Notes: generated by a model not told the origin, from the letters alone. A stretch of DNA of 64,000 nucleotides from JAJZVS01 sp963708095 (GCA_963708095.1 OY970182.1:372001-436000); one strand, 5' to 3'; counted from the stretch's first letter, positions 1 to 8,748 are shown. Made by a program: numbers and translations.

Positions 1-90
1 GGAAGCAGTCGTCCTGTACAGCAGGACGGCCCAGCCAGCACTCGTAGAGCCAGCGGCCGGCGGTTCAGTTCAACACGTATTCTTCTAATG

Positions 91-217
91 ATACCGGCGG
101 CCTCTTCGGCCGGCCGGTATCGCGCATGGGGTCGGCGGGGCGACCATGCGCAAAATCAAGGACATACCAGCGGCCAAGTGGACGCCGGACGAGTAAATCG
201 GCCGGGGCCGCTGGTAT
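91..217 (+). repeat. 126-bp MITE-like palindromic element, copy 1
   Basis: First of three copies of a 126-127 bp element (others at 38971-39096 and, inverted, 54790-54915). The ends are near-perfect inverted repeats: ATACCGGCGGCC at the left, and GGCCGCTGGTAT at the right, which reads ATACCAGCGGCC on the other strand. Inside are a left-end hairpin closing on GGCCGGTAT and a second hairpin made by GCGCATGG with CCATGCGC. TGA flanks both sides if the ends are drawn at TACC/GGTA, which looks like a 3-bp target duplication or a fixed part of the element. No protein is encoded. A non-autonomous transposable element or a structured RNA are both possible. Confidence 0.75.
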
Positions 218-296
218 GAGATATCCGAAGGCCGGTCGTGTCCTGTCCATGGGCGCATCCGGAGCAGGTGCCTTCATTCTGGATACGCCACGGACG

Positions 297-770
297 TCAG
301 TGCGAGGGCTTCGCGAGACCCACTTTGATGACGGCATCGTCGGGAACCGGGGTTGTTCCCGACGATGAGAATGTAGGGAAATGCCTCAGCTGATCCGGCG
401 TGAAGGCGACGACCTCCATGTCCTGCCCAAGCAGCACCATCGCGTCCACCGGAACCGCGACCGGCCGGCTTCCAAAGCCGAAGAAACCTCCGAAATCGAC
501 CACCACCAGAATCTGGCCCTTACTGTCGCGCACGAGTTCGCGGACATGTCCAAGCACGTCCTGGCTTTCAACGGGGCGAAGAACGTCTCTGCCCAGAAGA
601 TCGCCGACCCGCACGGGTTGCGGGAAGCGCATCGCCGCGGATTGAGCCAGGCTCATGCCGGGCGGAGGTGGCATGCCACCTGGCGTGGTGCTTTGTGCAT
701 GAGCGGCGCCGGCGAGAATGATCAGCGCGCCGCAGATGGTGCGTATCCGCACCGGCCTCACGCCAGTCAT
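297..770 (-). CDS. PRC-barrel domain protein with signal peptide
   Basis: A 157-residue protein. The first 26 residues form a Sec-type signal peptide (arginines, a hydrophobic stretch, then cleavage after AHA), so the product is probably periplasmic. Residues about 50-140 form a PRC-barrel fold, a beta-rich module used for protein or ligand binding, recognised from the FPQPVRVGDLLGRDV start and the repeated valine-rich strands. It is the last gene of a three-gene operon and its start codon overlaps the stop of the molybdopterin oxidoreductase by four bases (ATGA), so the two are probably translationally coupled. The start at 770 was chosen because of this overlap and the signal peptide; longer in-frame starts would run through the upstream gene. 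Its exact role beside the redox enzyme is unknown. Confidence 0.75.
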   Translation of the reverse strand: MTGVRPVRIRTICGALIILAGAAHAQSTTPGGMPPPPGMSLAQSAAMRFPQPVRVGDLLGRDVLRPVESQDVLGHVRELVRDSKGQILVVVDFGGFFGFGSRPVAVPVDAMVLLGQDMEVVAFTPDQLRHFPTFSSSGTTPVPDDAVIKVGLAKPSH

Positions 771-1540
771 ATTCCCGCGAACCACGAAAAGCCTCGCGAC
801 TCCCAGTAGCCGCCCGTATACGTATTCGTAACCTCGATAGCGGTAGCCCATTTGGGGTTCTTGTAGCCGAGTTTGGTCGCCGTGCGCAGGCGCATTGGAT
901 ACCCGAATGGGTCGGCCAGCGTTTCCCCTCCGTATTGGGTTGCAAGCAATGTCTGGGGGTGGAGTGCCGTGGCCATGTCGATGCTGCTCGGGTAGTCGTC
1001 GGACGTTTTGAAGGCGACATATCTGGCCCTGAGATCCGCACCGACGCGTTCGAGCAACGTGCGAAGCGGCGTGCCGGTCCAACCGCCGATATAGCTCCAT
1101 CCCTCGACGCAGATGTGTTTGATCACCATCGATGTCTGCGGCAGGCCCTGCAGATCCTGCAGCGTCCAAGGGCGTTTATCGGCAACGAGTCCCGACAGCT
1201 CAAGGCGCCAGGTGGCGCCGTTCACGGGCTTGACGTCCATCACGTCATAGTAGGCGTTGAATTTCGGCGGCCTCAGGATCATCGAGGCCGGATAGGTCGG
1301 CGCGAGTTTGTTCGGATCGAACAGCCAGGCCTGAACGCTGTCGTTGAATCGCGATATGGCCAGCAGCGCGGCTTCAACTGACTCCGGACGCTTCACGTCG
1401 CATCCCGTCAGCATGACGAGGGCACCGAGAGAAACGCCGCCGCGGATCAGTCCGCGTCGTTCGAGTGATCGGATCAGTGGCCGGTGATCGTCGAGAACGG
1501 ATGCATCCGGGATGCTGCCCGGCCGGAAAAGGGATTTCAT
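767..1540 (-). CDS. molybdopterin-dependent oxidoreductase (sulfite oxidase/YedY-like fold)
   Basis: A 257-residue exported redox enzyme of the sulfite-oxidase-type molybdopterin family. The N-terminal region has a twin arginine (ERRGLIRGG) followed by a hydrophobic stretch ending in LTGC at residue 47, a pattern of a Tat-exported lipoprotein. The motif KHICVEGW places the expected molybdenum-ligating cysteine at residue 144, as in CVEAW of YedY/MsrP. The domain is shorter than plant or animal sulfite oxidases and lacks a haem domain; the cytochrome b gene immediately upstream likely supplies electrons. The start at 1540 overlaps the cytochrome stop by four bases. The substrate cannot be told from sequence: a sulfoxide, sulfite or another small oxo-acceptor are options. 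Confidence 0.85.
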   Translation of the reverse strand: MKSLFRPGSIPDASVLDDHRPLIRSLERRGLIRGGVSLGALVMLTGCDVKRPESVEAALLAISRFNDSVQAWLFDPNKLAPTYPASMILRPPKFNAYYDVMDVKPVNGATWRLELSGLVADKRPWTLQDLQGLPQTSMVIKHICVEGWSYIGGWTGTPLRTLLERVGADLRARYVAFKTSDDYPSSIDMATALHPQTLLATQYGGETLADPFGYPMRLRTATKLGYKNPKWATAIEVTNTYTGGYWESRGFSWFAGI

Positions 1541-2223
1541 ATTGCCGGGCTCCCCTTGGCGTGCCTGTGTGCCCGCAGACGTGGACCGCCGGCCAGCATG
1601 GCCCACAAGGTCTTCGGCACGAGCAATGCGAGCACCACATGAACGATGAGAAAGCCGACTATCACCGCCATGCCCGCGAAATGAAGAACGCGTGCTGTCT
1701 GGAACCCTCCCAGCAAAGAGACCAGACCGGAGAACTGGACAGGCTTCCAGATCGCCAGCCCGGTGATCACCTGGGCGATGCCCGCCAGGATGACGACGAT
1801 GTAAAGCAGCTTTTGAACGGCGTTATAAACCGTGAGGTCCTCGTGCGCGATCTTGAAGTGGAGCGTTTCAACGATGGTCTGTATGACCTCGGCAGGACGG
1901 ATCGGTAACAATCTCTCCCGGAAGCGCCCGCTGGCCAATCCATAGATGAGGTAGGCCAGCCCGTTGATGGCGAGGAACCACATGCCGGCGAAGTGCCAGT
2001 TGAGACTCCAGGCAGCCCAGTCGCCCAGCCGCCAGAACCCGCTGAAATGGAAGCCGCGAATGATCACATCGTCATCATAGATCCCCCAGCCTGAGGTGAT
2101 CATGACCAACATGACCACCGCGTTGATCCAGTGCATGATGCGGACCGGCAAAGGATGCAGACGGCGTCCGGCGGGAACGTGTAACGTCGGCTTGAGAGAC
2201 GGCTTTTCCTGCTCTGGCCTCAT
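1537..2223 (-). CDS. membrane cytochrome b (b561/hydrogenase cytochrome b type)
   Basis: A 228-residue integral membrane protein and first gene of the operon. At least four hydrophobic helices are visible, the first with RIMHWINAVVMLVMITSGW, where the histidine (residue 31) is a typical haem b ligand. Later helices carry further histidines (NWHFAGMWF, LHFAGMAVIVGFLIVHV). This matches the cytochrome b561 or Ni/Fe-hydrogenase cytochrome b subunit family, which passes electrons between quinol and a periplasmic partner. The gene-end overlap with the molybdopterin enzyme supports a two-component redox complex resembling the MsrP/MsrQ pairing in logic, though this cytochrome is not MsrQ-like in sequence. 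The start at 2223 is the first ATG of the frame. Confidence 0.82.
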   Translation of the reverse strand: MRPEQEKPSLKPTLHVPAGRRLHPLPVRIMHWINAVVMLVMITSGWGIYDDDVIIRGFHFSGFWRLGDWAAWSLNWHFAGMWFLAINGLAYLIYGLASGRFRERLLPIRPAEVIQTIVETLHFKIAHEDLTVYNAVQKLLYIVVILAGIAQVITGLAIWKPVQFSGLVSLLGGFQTARVLHFAGMAVIVGFLIVHVVLALLVPKTLWAMLAGGPRLRAHRHAKGSPAI

Positions 2224-2227
2224 TTAT

Positions 2228-2452
2228 TCAGGCTACCCCTTGTGATTGCCTCCGGAACGTCGAGGTACCACGGGCAGCGGACCATGGACGCGCGGGCGGC
2301 TCTAGAACATTTGCACTAAACAGGAAATCGCACAGGCTGATGTTGCGCGGATGCGACGGCGGGGCGTTGAGGGAGCAGCGCAGCAGCAGCGGGGTGGCGG
2401 CCCCGGCGCGGGCGATGAAGGGGGCGGCGAGGGCGCGACGGGTGAGGATCAT
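2228..2452 (-). pseudogene. 5' fragment of a TRAP-transporter substrate-binding protein (dctP-like)
   Basis: An ATG preceded by a good ribosome site (AGGAGAC) opens a frame that begins like a Tat-exported periplasmic binding protein (MILTRRALAAPFIAR) and continues LLLRCSLNAPPSHPRNISL, the usual start of mature DctP-type TRAP binding proteins. Similarity stops at about residue 45 (near base 2320). The remaining residues look like random high-GC translation and the frame ends 74 residues in, against roughly 330-360 for the family. It is a truncated remnant. The intact cytochrome/molybdopterin operon starts directly downstream, so a deletion or insertion joined the two. Family recognition is from memory of the motif, not a search. 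Confidence 0.5.
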
Positions 2453-2683
2453 GGGGACGTCTCCTGAACCGACATTCCCCCGATGACCGGCCCATCCGGC
2501 CATCCGGCAAGCATACTACGCGCTATCAGACAGGTCTTTCAACGGGGGAAGTGCCGGGAAGACGCCCGCGGCCAGCGTCATCGGTCGGTGATTGCCGGCC
2601 GACCGGAGATCCGGCCGTGTCGGGCCGCAAATGAACGCAGTTCCTCTGCCGACAGCCTGCGCGGCCAGTGACTGCGGCGGCGC

Positions 2684-2941
2684 TCAACATCGAACCGGTG
2701 GCAACGGACGCAGCATCGCGATGGCATCGAGTATCTGCTGGAACAACGCGCGGGGCACCATCATCTCGGCCATCTGAAACGTGATCGACCTCCCGTGCCG
2801 GACGATCTTGGCGCCGATCTTCACCAGGCGGTCCCGCAGCGTTGTCATTGACCAGTGACTGATCGCCTCGGGCAGTGCCAGGGTGCGGAGGAAGTTTGCA
2901 AGACTGTAGGCCAGGGCGTGAAGCTGGAGCCGCACCGCGTT
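2684..2941 (-). pseudogene. C-terminal fragment of an IS1380-family transposase
   Basis: The translated segment AVRLQLHALAYSLANFLRTL, followed by a HWSMTTLRDRLVKIGAK-type stretch and RHGRSITFQMAE, is the characteristic C-terminal end of IS1380-type DDE transposases. Only about 85 residues remain of a roughly 450-residue protein, and the match stops abruptly near base 2941. No catalytic DDE residues are present and I see no matching terminal inverted repeats. It lies on the same strand as the truncated TRAP gene, and together they mark an old rearrangement scar between 2.3 and 2.95 kb. Confidence 0.7.
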
Positions 2942-2997
2942 GACAGCCGGGCCGGGCGGCCCTGTCATCGTCGCCGAGCACATCCCCGGGGGGCCGC

Positions 2998-4179
2998 ATG
3001 ACGATCCCGACACGACCCGACACCGACCCGCCGGACCCGGTCGCGCGCGCCCGCCGCCTCGGCCCCGCGATCGCCGCCGCGGCCGAGGCGATCGAGCGCA
3101 CCCAGCGCATCCCCGAACCGTTGCTGTCCCATCTGCACGAAGCGCGGCTGTGCCGGATGCTGCTGCCGCGCTCGGTCGACGGCGACGAAGTGCCGCCCTG
3201 GGTCTATCTGCGCGCGGTGGAGGAGGTCAGCCGCCACGATGCGTCGGTGGGCTGGAATGTGTTCGTCGCCAACAGCTCCGCGCTGATCGCGCCGTTCCTG
3301 CCCGCCGAGACGGCCCGCACGATCTTCGCCGATCCGCGCGCGCTGGTCTCCTGGGGGCCGCCCAACGCCGCCGCCGCGACCGCGGTGCCGGGCGGGTATC
3401 GGGTGAGCGGGGAATGGCATTTCGCCAGCGGTTCGCGCCAGGCGACCTGGATGGGTACGCATTGCCAGGTGATCGAGCCGGACGGCAGCCGCCGCCGCAA
3501 CGCCGCCGGGGCGCCGGTGATCCGCACCCTGCTGTTCCCGGCGGATCGCGTCGAACGCATCGCCGATTGGCAGGTGATCGGCCTGCGCGGCACCGCGTCC
3601 GAAGGCTACCGGGTGGCCGAGCTGTTCGTGCCGGAGGCGTTCAGCGCGACCCGCGAGGACCCGGCGCAGCGGCGCGAACCGGGCAAGCTGTACGCCTTCA
3701 CCATGCAAGGGCTGTATGCGGTGGGGGCGGCGGGGGTGGCGTTCGGCATCGCGCGCGCGATGCTGGACGCGTTCGTCGCCCTGGCCATGCGCAAGGCCCC
3801 GCGCGGGCTGGGCCGGCTGGCCGACAGCGCGGTGGTGCAGGCCGGTCTGGCGCGTCAGGAGGCGGCACTGGGCGCGGCGCGGGCCTATCTGACCGAGGTT
3901 CTTGGCGCGATCTGGGTGCAAGCGGGGGACGCGGCGCCGATCGACATCCCGGCTCGCGCCCAGGTGCGACTGGCGTGCGCGCACGGGCTGGCGCAGGCGA
4001 TCGCGGCGGCGGATTTCGCCTACAAGGCAGCCGGGGTCGATGCGATCTTCGCCGGCTCGGCGTTCGAGCGGCGGTTCCGCGACATGCACGCCCTGGCCCA
4101 GCAGATCCAGGCGCGCGATTCGCATTTCGAGGCGGTGGGCGCGATCCTGCTCGGGATCGTGCCGGAGGTGTTCTATTGA
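2998..4179 (+). CDS. acyl-CoA dehydrogenase-fold flavoprotein (group D monooxygenase/HsaA-like)
   Basis: A 393-residue protein with the acyl-CoA dehydrogenase architecture: an N-terminal helical domain (residues about 15-120), a middle beta domain containing WGPPNAAAATAVPGGYRVSG and a GEWHFASGSRQATWMG flavin-contact segment, and a C-terminal helical bundle (about 230-390). The wording of these motifs is closer to the flavin-dependent hydroxylases of the HsaA/DszC/p-hydroxyphenylacetate type than to true acyl-CoA dehydrogenases, and the usual catalytic glutamate of the dehydrogenases is not evident. It may therefore be a flavin monooxygenase fed by a separate reductase, but none is adjacent. 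It stands alone, convergent with rpsD, and ends just before the 14-bp tandem array. Confidence 0.8.
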   Translation: MTIPTRPDTDPPDPVARARRLGPAIAAAAEAIERTQRIPEPLLSHLHEARLCRMLLPRSVDGDEVPPWVYLRAVEEVSRHDASVGWNVFVANSSALIAPFLPAETARTIFADPRALVSWGPPNAAAATAVPGGYRVSGEWHFASGSRQATWMGTHCQVIEPDGSRRRNAAGAPVIRTLLFPADRVERIADWQVIGLRGTASEGYRVAELFVPEAFSATREDPAQRREPGKLYAFTMQGLYAVGAAGVAFGIARAMLDAFVALAMRKAPRGLGRLADSAVVQAGLARQEAALGAARAYLTEVLGAIWVQAGDAAPIDIPARAQVRLACAHGLAQAIAAADFAYKAAGVDAIFAGSAFERRFRDMHALAQQIQARDSHFEAVGAILLGIVPEVFY

Positions 4180-4214
4180 CGGCGGATCGGGGCGGCATGG
4201 ACCGCCGCCCCAGG

Positions 4215-4296
4215 CCGGATCAGCGCAACCGGATCAGCGCAACCGGATCAGCGCAACCGGATCAGCGCAACCGGATCAGCGCAACCGGATCAGCGC
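4215..4296. repeat. 14-bp tandem array, about six copies, at the rpsD 3' end
   Basis: The unit CCGGATCAGCGCAA is repeated head to tail from 4215, five complete identical units and a partial sixth. The last unit runs into the final codons and stop of rpsD (stop at 4290-4292 on the minus strand). The array sits between the convergent flavoprotein gene and rpsD. Copy identity is essentially complete, suggesting recent slippage expansion. Confidence 0.95.
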
Positions 4297-4904
4297 GAGT
4301 AGAACTCCACCACCAGGTTCGGTTCCATCTGCACCGGATACGGCACGTCCGACAGCTTCGGCGCGCGCCCGAAGCGGCCCTTCATGGCGCGGTGGTCGAC
4401 TTCCACGTAGTCCGGCACGTCGCGTTCCCCGCTCTGCGCGGCATCGAGCACCATCGCGAGCTGCTTCGACTTCTCCTTCACCTCGATCGTGTCGTTGTCG
4501 CGCACGACGTAGGACGGGATGTTCACCCGCTTGCCGTTCACCAGCACATGCCCGTGCGAAACGAACTGCCGCGCGGCGAACGGGGTGATGGCGAATTTCA
4601 TGCGGTAGATCACTGCGTCGAGCCGGCGTTCCAGCAGCTCGATCAGGTTCTCGGACGTGTCGCCCTTGCGGCGGACCGCTTCCTCGTAATACTTGCGGAA
4701 CTGCTTCTCGCCGATGTTGCCGTAGTAGCCTTTCAGCTTCTGCTTGGCCATCAGCTGGATGCCGAAATCGGTCGGCTTCTTGCGCCGCTGGCCGTGCTGG
4801 CCGGGGCCGTAGTCGCGCTTGTTGACGGGGGATTTCGGCCGGCCCCAGAGGTTGGCCCCCAGGCGGCGGTTGATCTTGTATTTGCTTTCGGCGCGCTTGG
4901 TCAT
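4290..4904 (-). CDS. rpsD: 30S ribosomal protein S4
   Basis: A 204-residue protein matching S4 over its full length: N-terminal RNA-binding region (RRLGANLWGRPKSPVNKRDYGPGQHG), then the S4 RNA-binding domain with LDAVIYRMKFAITPFAARQ and HGHVLVNGKRVNIPSY. S4 nucleates assembly of the small subunit body and in other bacteria also acts as a translational repressor. As in many alphaproteobacteria it is not part of the alpha operon, which here starts 1.8 kb away on the other strand. A consensus-like promoter lies 112 bases upstream. The C-terminus ends in EFYSR, encoded partly by the flanking tandem repeat. Confidence 0.98.
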   Translation of the reverse strand: MTKRAESKYKINRRLGANLWGRPKSPVNKRDYGPGQHGQRRKKPTDFGIQLMAKQKLKGYYGNIGEKQFRKYYEEAVRRKGDTSENLIELLERRLDAVIYRMKFAITPFAARQFVSHGHVLVNGKRVNIPSYVVRDNDTIEVKEKSKQLAMVLDAAQSGERDVPDYVEVDHRAMKGRFGRAPKLSDVPYPVQMEPNLVVEFYSR

Positions 4905-5015
4905 TGGCGCGGTGCCCTTTCGCGTGGCGTTGTTGCACCGGTAGGCCGCGCAGGTGGCGCGCGGCGGGCGCGGGACCCGAAGTCCCGTCCACGTTCCCGG
5001 TTGTGGAAGGGGCGG

Positions 5016-5045
5016 CTTCTACGGGGCGCGGCCCGGCCTTGTCAA
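5016..5045 (-). promoter_or_regulatory. probable sigma-70 promoter of rpsD
   Basis: Read on the minus strand, TTGACA (5040-5045) and TAGAAG (5016-5021) are separated by 18 bases. This is close to consensus, in a very GC-rich background, and correctly placed for a leader of about 105 bases before the rpsD start. Confidence 0.6.
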
Positions 5046-5126
5046 ACCGGCCCTGGCCGCGCGGGAGGCCATCGCTGGGACGGTGCCGGCGGGTTGCCCC
5101 GATTGAAGCGCAGGGTAAGGCAAGGG

Positions 5127-5340
5127 GAGACGCCCCGCATCGGGCGGCCGATGCGCCAGCAGGGATGAAAATGCCCGCCCCTGCTCCCTCTCCCCTCACG
5201 CTTGCGGGGGGAGGGAGAAGGGGCGGGGGCAGTTCGTCCCCCTCACCCCGACCCTCTCCCCCGCAAGCGCGGGGGGGGGAAGGGCGGCAATGCCGCTGCC
5301 AGCTCCGGGAAGGGCGGCAACGCCGCCGCCAGTTCCCCTG
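5127..5340. repeat. cluster of REP-like palindromes and a 30-bp duplication
   Basis: This part of the 586-base gap between rpsD and the dehydrogenase gene has no gene. It holds the motif GGATGAAAATG preceded by CATCGGGCGGCCGATGCGCC (5128-5171), also found near 52990-53022 and inverted at 53128-53165. It then carries a large imperfect inverted repeat built from CTCCCTCTCCCC and GGGGGGAGGGAGAAGG-like arms (5188-5275), and finally two direct copies of a 30-bp unit starting GGGAAGGGCGGCAA (about 5277-5336). All are typical dispersed palindromic repeats of this genome. Confidence 0.7.
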
Positions 5341-5490
5341 AAACGGGGCGTTTCCATCGCAGGAAGCCAACGAGGCCGCCCGTCGCCCCAGGCCAGGGTG
5401 CGGACGGAAACGCGCACGCGCGTGCTCTTGCGGACGCGGGGCCCGCGAGGGACGTGGCCTCTTTGTGGTGGCTATGCGAGGCTGGGCCGC

Positions 5491-6471
5491 ATGCGCATCC
5501 ATATCCAGAACCCGCCCGACGACCCGCCCTTCACCATCACCCCGGCCTTGTGGGACGCCGCGGCGGCACGCGCCGCCGCGGCGGGCGCAGGCCATCAGGT
5601 CAGCTTCGGGACCACAAGCGTGGATTTCGCCGCCGCGATCTTGGAGGCGGAGGCGCTGGTCGGCGACAAGGACGTCCTGCGTGCCCTCCTGCCCGCGCTT
5701 GCCCCGCGGCTGCGGGTGGTGTTCGTCGCCAACGCCGGCCTCGACAACCTGGCCCCGTTCGACTGGCTGCCGCCCGATGCGATCCTGCTCAACAACCGCG
5801 GCACGCACGCCGAGAAGGCGGGCGAGTTCGGGCTGATGGCGCTGCTGATGCTCGCCAATGCGATCCCGGCGATGGTCACCGACCAGCGCGCCGGGGTGTG
5901 GCGGAAGCACTGGGGTCGCACGGTGACGGGGCGGCGGGTGACGGTGGTGGGGCTCGGCGCGCTGGGGGGCGCGGTCGCGACCCAGGCCGCGCGGCTCGGC
6001 ATGGCGGTCACCGGGGTGCGCGCGCATCCGGCGCCGCATCCCGCCTGCGAGACAGTGGTCGCGACCGGCGCGATCGACGAGACCCTGCCGGGCACGGAAT
6101 TCCTGGTGCTGGCCTGCCCGTTGACGCCGGCAACTCGGGGGCTGCTCGATCGCAGGCGGATCGGCCTGCTGCCGCGCGGGGCGGGGGTGGTGAACATCGG
6201 CCGCGGCGGGCTGGTCGACCAGCCGGCGCTGTGCGATGCACTGGACGCAGGGCAGGTTTCCGGTGCCGTGCTGGACGTGTTCGACCCGGAGCCGATCCCG
6301 CCGGGCGACCGCATCTGGACCACGCCGAACCTGATCGTGAGCCCGCACACCGCGGCCGACGATCCGGCGACCTACCTGCAGCGCAGCCTGGATATTTTCT
6401 TCGACGATCTGCGCGCGCTGGCCGAGGGGCGGGAGCCGCCGACCCGGGTCGACCCCGCGCAGGGCTATTGA
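5491..6471 (+). CDS. D-isomer-specific 2-hydroxyacid dehydrogenase family protein
   Basis: A 326-residue NAD(P)-dependent dehydrogenase. The Rossmann motif VVGLGALGGAVATQAARLGM lies in the middle of the protein, followed by LACPLTPATRGLLDRRRIGL and NIGRGGLVDQPALCDALD, then VLDVFDPEPIP and a catalytic histidine in SPHTAAD. These are the signature blocks of the hydroxyacid dehydrogenase NAD-binding domain. The substrate is probably a 2-hydroxy acid or glyoxylate-type ketoacid. It is not SerA because the ACT domain is absent and the N-terminal domain diverges. The start at 5491 was preferred because upstream in-frame starts would cover the repeat cluster. It is a single gene with no obvious operon partner. 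Confidence 0.88.
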   Translation: MRIHIQNPPDDPPFTITPALWDAAAARAAAAGAGHQVSFGTTSVDFAAAILEAEALVGDKDVLRALLPALAPRLRVVFVANAGLDNLAPFDWLPPDAILLNNRGTHAEKAGEFGLMALLMLANAIPAMVTDQRAGVWRKHWGRTVTGRRVTVVGLGALGGAVATQAARLGMAVTGVRAHPAPHPACETVVATGAIDETLPGTEFLVLACPLTPATRGLLDRRRIGLLPRGAGVVNIGRGGLVDQPALCDALDAGQVSGAVLDVFDPEPIPPGDRIWTTPNLIVSPHTAADDPATYLQRSLDIFFDDLRALAEGREPPTRVDPAQGY

Positions 6472-6526
6472 GCCGGCCTGCCGCGCCGTGCGCGTGGGCG
6501 GCCGTCACATCGTGGTCATGGGTAGA

Positions 6527-6590
6527 TTGACGGCGCCGCTCCGGCCGCTATAGTCCCGCCCTCTCGACAGGCGGCCCCGGTTGCGGGGCC
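6527..6590 (+). promoter_or_regulatory. promoter and leader hairpin of the alpha ribosomal operon
   Basis: TTGACG (6527-6532) and TATAGT (6549-6554) with a 16-base spacer form a strong sigma-70 promoter upstream of rpsM. The transcript would begin with a GGCCCCG/CGGGGCC hairpin at 6573-6590, a plausible leader control element. Downstream (about 6620-6690) is a degenerate tandem repeat containing GGCAGGATCGC before the rpsM ribosome site. Confidence 0.65.
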
Positions 6591-6709
6591 GTCGTCGTTG
6601 GCGCATACTTATCGGCCTTCGGCCGCACGCGGGATCGCCCGGGGCAGGATCGCCCACGGCAGGATCGCAGGGCGGCATCGCGGGACAGCTCGAGCAGGAG
6701 AGTGCAGGC

Positions 6710-7087
6710 GTGGCGCGTATCGCGGGGGTGAACATCCCTACCAACAAGCGGGTGACCATCGGGCTTCGGTATATCTACGGCATCGGCCCGACCAAGGCCG
6801 CCGAGATCTGCTCGCGCCTCAGCATCCCCGACGACCGCCGGGTCAACCAGCTGTCGGACGACGAAGTGTTGCGCATCCGCGAGCTGATCGATCGCGAATT
6901 CCGGGTGGAAGGCGACCTGCGCCGCGAAGTGGCGATGAACATCAAGCGGTTGATGGACCTGGGCTGCTATCGCGGCCTGCGCCATCGCCGCGGCCTGCCG
7001 GTGCGCGGCCAGCGCACCCATACCAACGCACGCACGCGCAAGGGCAAGGCGGTGGCGATCGCCGGCAAGAAGAAAGTGACCAAGTAG
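6710..7087 (+). CDS. rpsM: 30S ribosomal protein S13
   Basis: A 125-residue protein beginning at GTG with an AGGAG ribosome site ten bases upstream. It starts ARIAGVNIPTNKRVTIGL and has the helix-hairpin-helix region GIGPTKAAEIC and the basic tail GLPVRGQRTHTNARTRKGK typical of S13, which sits at the head of the small subunit and contacts the P-site tRNA. An ATG at 6581 exists upstream in frame but precedes the repeat-rich leader and would add sequence not found in S13. It is the first gene of the rpsM-rpsK-rpoA-rplQ operon. Confidence 0.97.
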   Translation: MARIAGVNIPTNKRVTIGLRYIYGIGPTKAAEICSRLSIPDDRRVNQLSDDEVLRIRELIDREFRVEGDLRREVAMNIKRLMDLGCYRGLRHRRGLPVRGQRTHTNARTRKGKAVAIAGKKKVTK

Positions 7088-7165
7088 GCCCCGTTTCATC
7101 CGCCGATTTCAGCGCCCGCCGGTCTCGCGCCGCCCGCGCCTCTCGTAACAGGAAACAGATCTGCC

Positions 7166-7561
<396 letters not shown>

Positions 7562-7716
7562 GAAACCCTCCGGCGCGGCGCGCGCCGGATCGGCCCGGTG
7601 GGCCGTGATGCCACCGATCGGTCCGGCGGGCCGTAAACCGCCGCAGCAGCGCCGCCTGTCGACGCATCCAGCCCCGGGGATGCTGCCGGCCGGCGGCGGA
7701 AAAGGATTTGTGAGAC

Positions 7717-8748
7717 ATGAGGCAGACCCAGGTCATCCAGCGCAACTGGCAGACGCTGATCAAGCCGGAAAAGCTCGGCGTGGAGCCAGGCGCCGACCCC
7801 GCGCGCATCGCCACCATCGTGGCCGAGCCGCTGGAGCGCGGCTTCGGCATGACGCTCGGCAACGCGATCCGGCGCATCCTGCTGTCGTCCCTGCAAGGTG
7901 CAGCCGTCACCGCGGTGCAGATCGACGGCGTGCTGCATGAGTTCAGCTCGATCCCCGGCGTGCGCGAGGACGTCACGGACATCGTGCTGAACATCAAGCA
8001 GCTCGCGCTGCGCATGCACGGTGAGGGGCCGAAGCGCATGTCCCTGACGGCCACCGGGCCGGGTGAGGTGCGTGCGGGCCAGATCCAGGCCGGGCACGAT
8101 ATCGACATCATGAACCCCGAGCTCGTGCTGTGCACCCTGGACGACGGGGTGAAGCTCGGCATGGAGTTCACGGTCCAACTGGGCAAGGGCTACGTCGCCG
8201 CGGCGGCGAACCGGCCGGAGGATGCGCCGATCGGGCTGATCCCGGTCGATTCGATCTACTCCCCGGTGCGGCGGGTTTCCTACAAGGTGGAACCGACCCG
8301 CGTCGGCCAGGTGACCGATTACGACAAGCTGCTGCTGACGGTGGAGACCAACGGCGCGGTGACGCCGGAGGACGCGGTGGCGCTCGCCGCCCGCATCCTG
8401 CAGGACCAGGTGCAGCTCTTCATCAATTTCGAGGAGCCCCAGCTCGCCCGGCTGGAGGAGCCCGAGGAGAACCTGCCGTTCAACCGCAACCTGTTGCGCA
8501 AGGTGGACGAGCTGGAACTGTCGGTGCGCAGCGCCAACTGCCTGAAGAACGACAATATCGTCTACATCGGCGACCTGGTTCAGAAGACCGAGCAGGAGAT
8601 GCTGCGGACCCCGAATTTCGGCCGCAAGTCGTTGAACGAGATCAAGGAAGTGCTGGCCTCGATGGGTCTGGGCCTCGGCATGGCGGTGGTCGGCTGGCCG
8701 CCCGAGAATATCGAAGACCTGGCGAAGCGGGTGGACGAACCGTTCTGA
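7717..8748 (+). CDS. rpoA: RNA polymerase alpha subunit
   Basis: A 343-residue protein with the N-terminal dimerisation domain (ATIVAEPLERGFGMTLGNAIRRILLSS at about residues 29-55, then IPGVREDVTDIVLNIKQL) and a C-terminal domain after a short acidic linker (LELSVRSANCLKNDNIVYIGDLV and NFGRKSLNEIKEVLASMGL), which contacts UP elements and activators. The length is normal for alphaproteobacteria. It sits third in the operon, 28 bases upstream of rplQ. Confidence 0.98.
   Translation: MRQTQVIQRNWQTLIKPEKLGVEPGADPARIATIVAEPLERGFGMTLGNAIRRILLSSLQGAAVTAVQIDGVLHEFSSIPGVREDVTDIVLNIKQLALRMHGEGPKRMSLTATGPGEVRAGQIQAGHDIDIMNPELVLCTLDDGVKLGMEFTVQLGKGYVAAAANRPEDAPIGLIPVDSIYSPVRRVSYKVEPTRVGQVTDYDKLLLTVETNGAVTPEDAVALAARILQDQVQLFINFEEPQLARLEEPEENLPFNRNLLRKVDELELSVRSANCLKNDNIVYIGDLVQKTEQEMLRTPNFGRKSLNEIKEVLASMGLGLGMAVVGWPPENIEDLAKRVDEPF

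Noticed and set aside
4215..4296. Tandem repeats considered as a CRISPR array
   Set aside because: Units are contiguous with no spacers, only 14 bp, and no cas genes are present. The same applies to the other arrays in the window.
4276..6348. A 690-codon minus frame covering rpsD and the dehydrogenase gene
   Set aside because: It overlaps rpsD in the wrong frame and is antisense to the dehydrogenase; no family signal.
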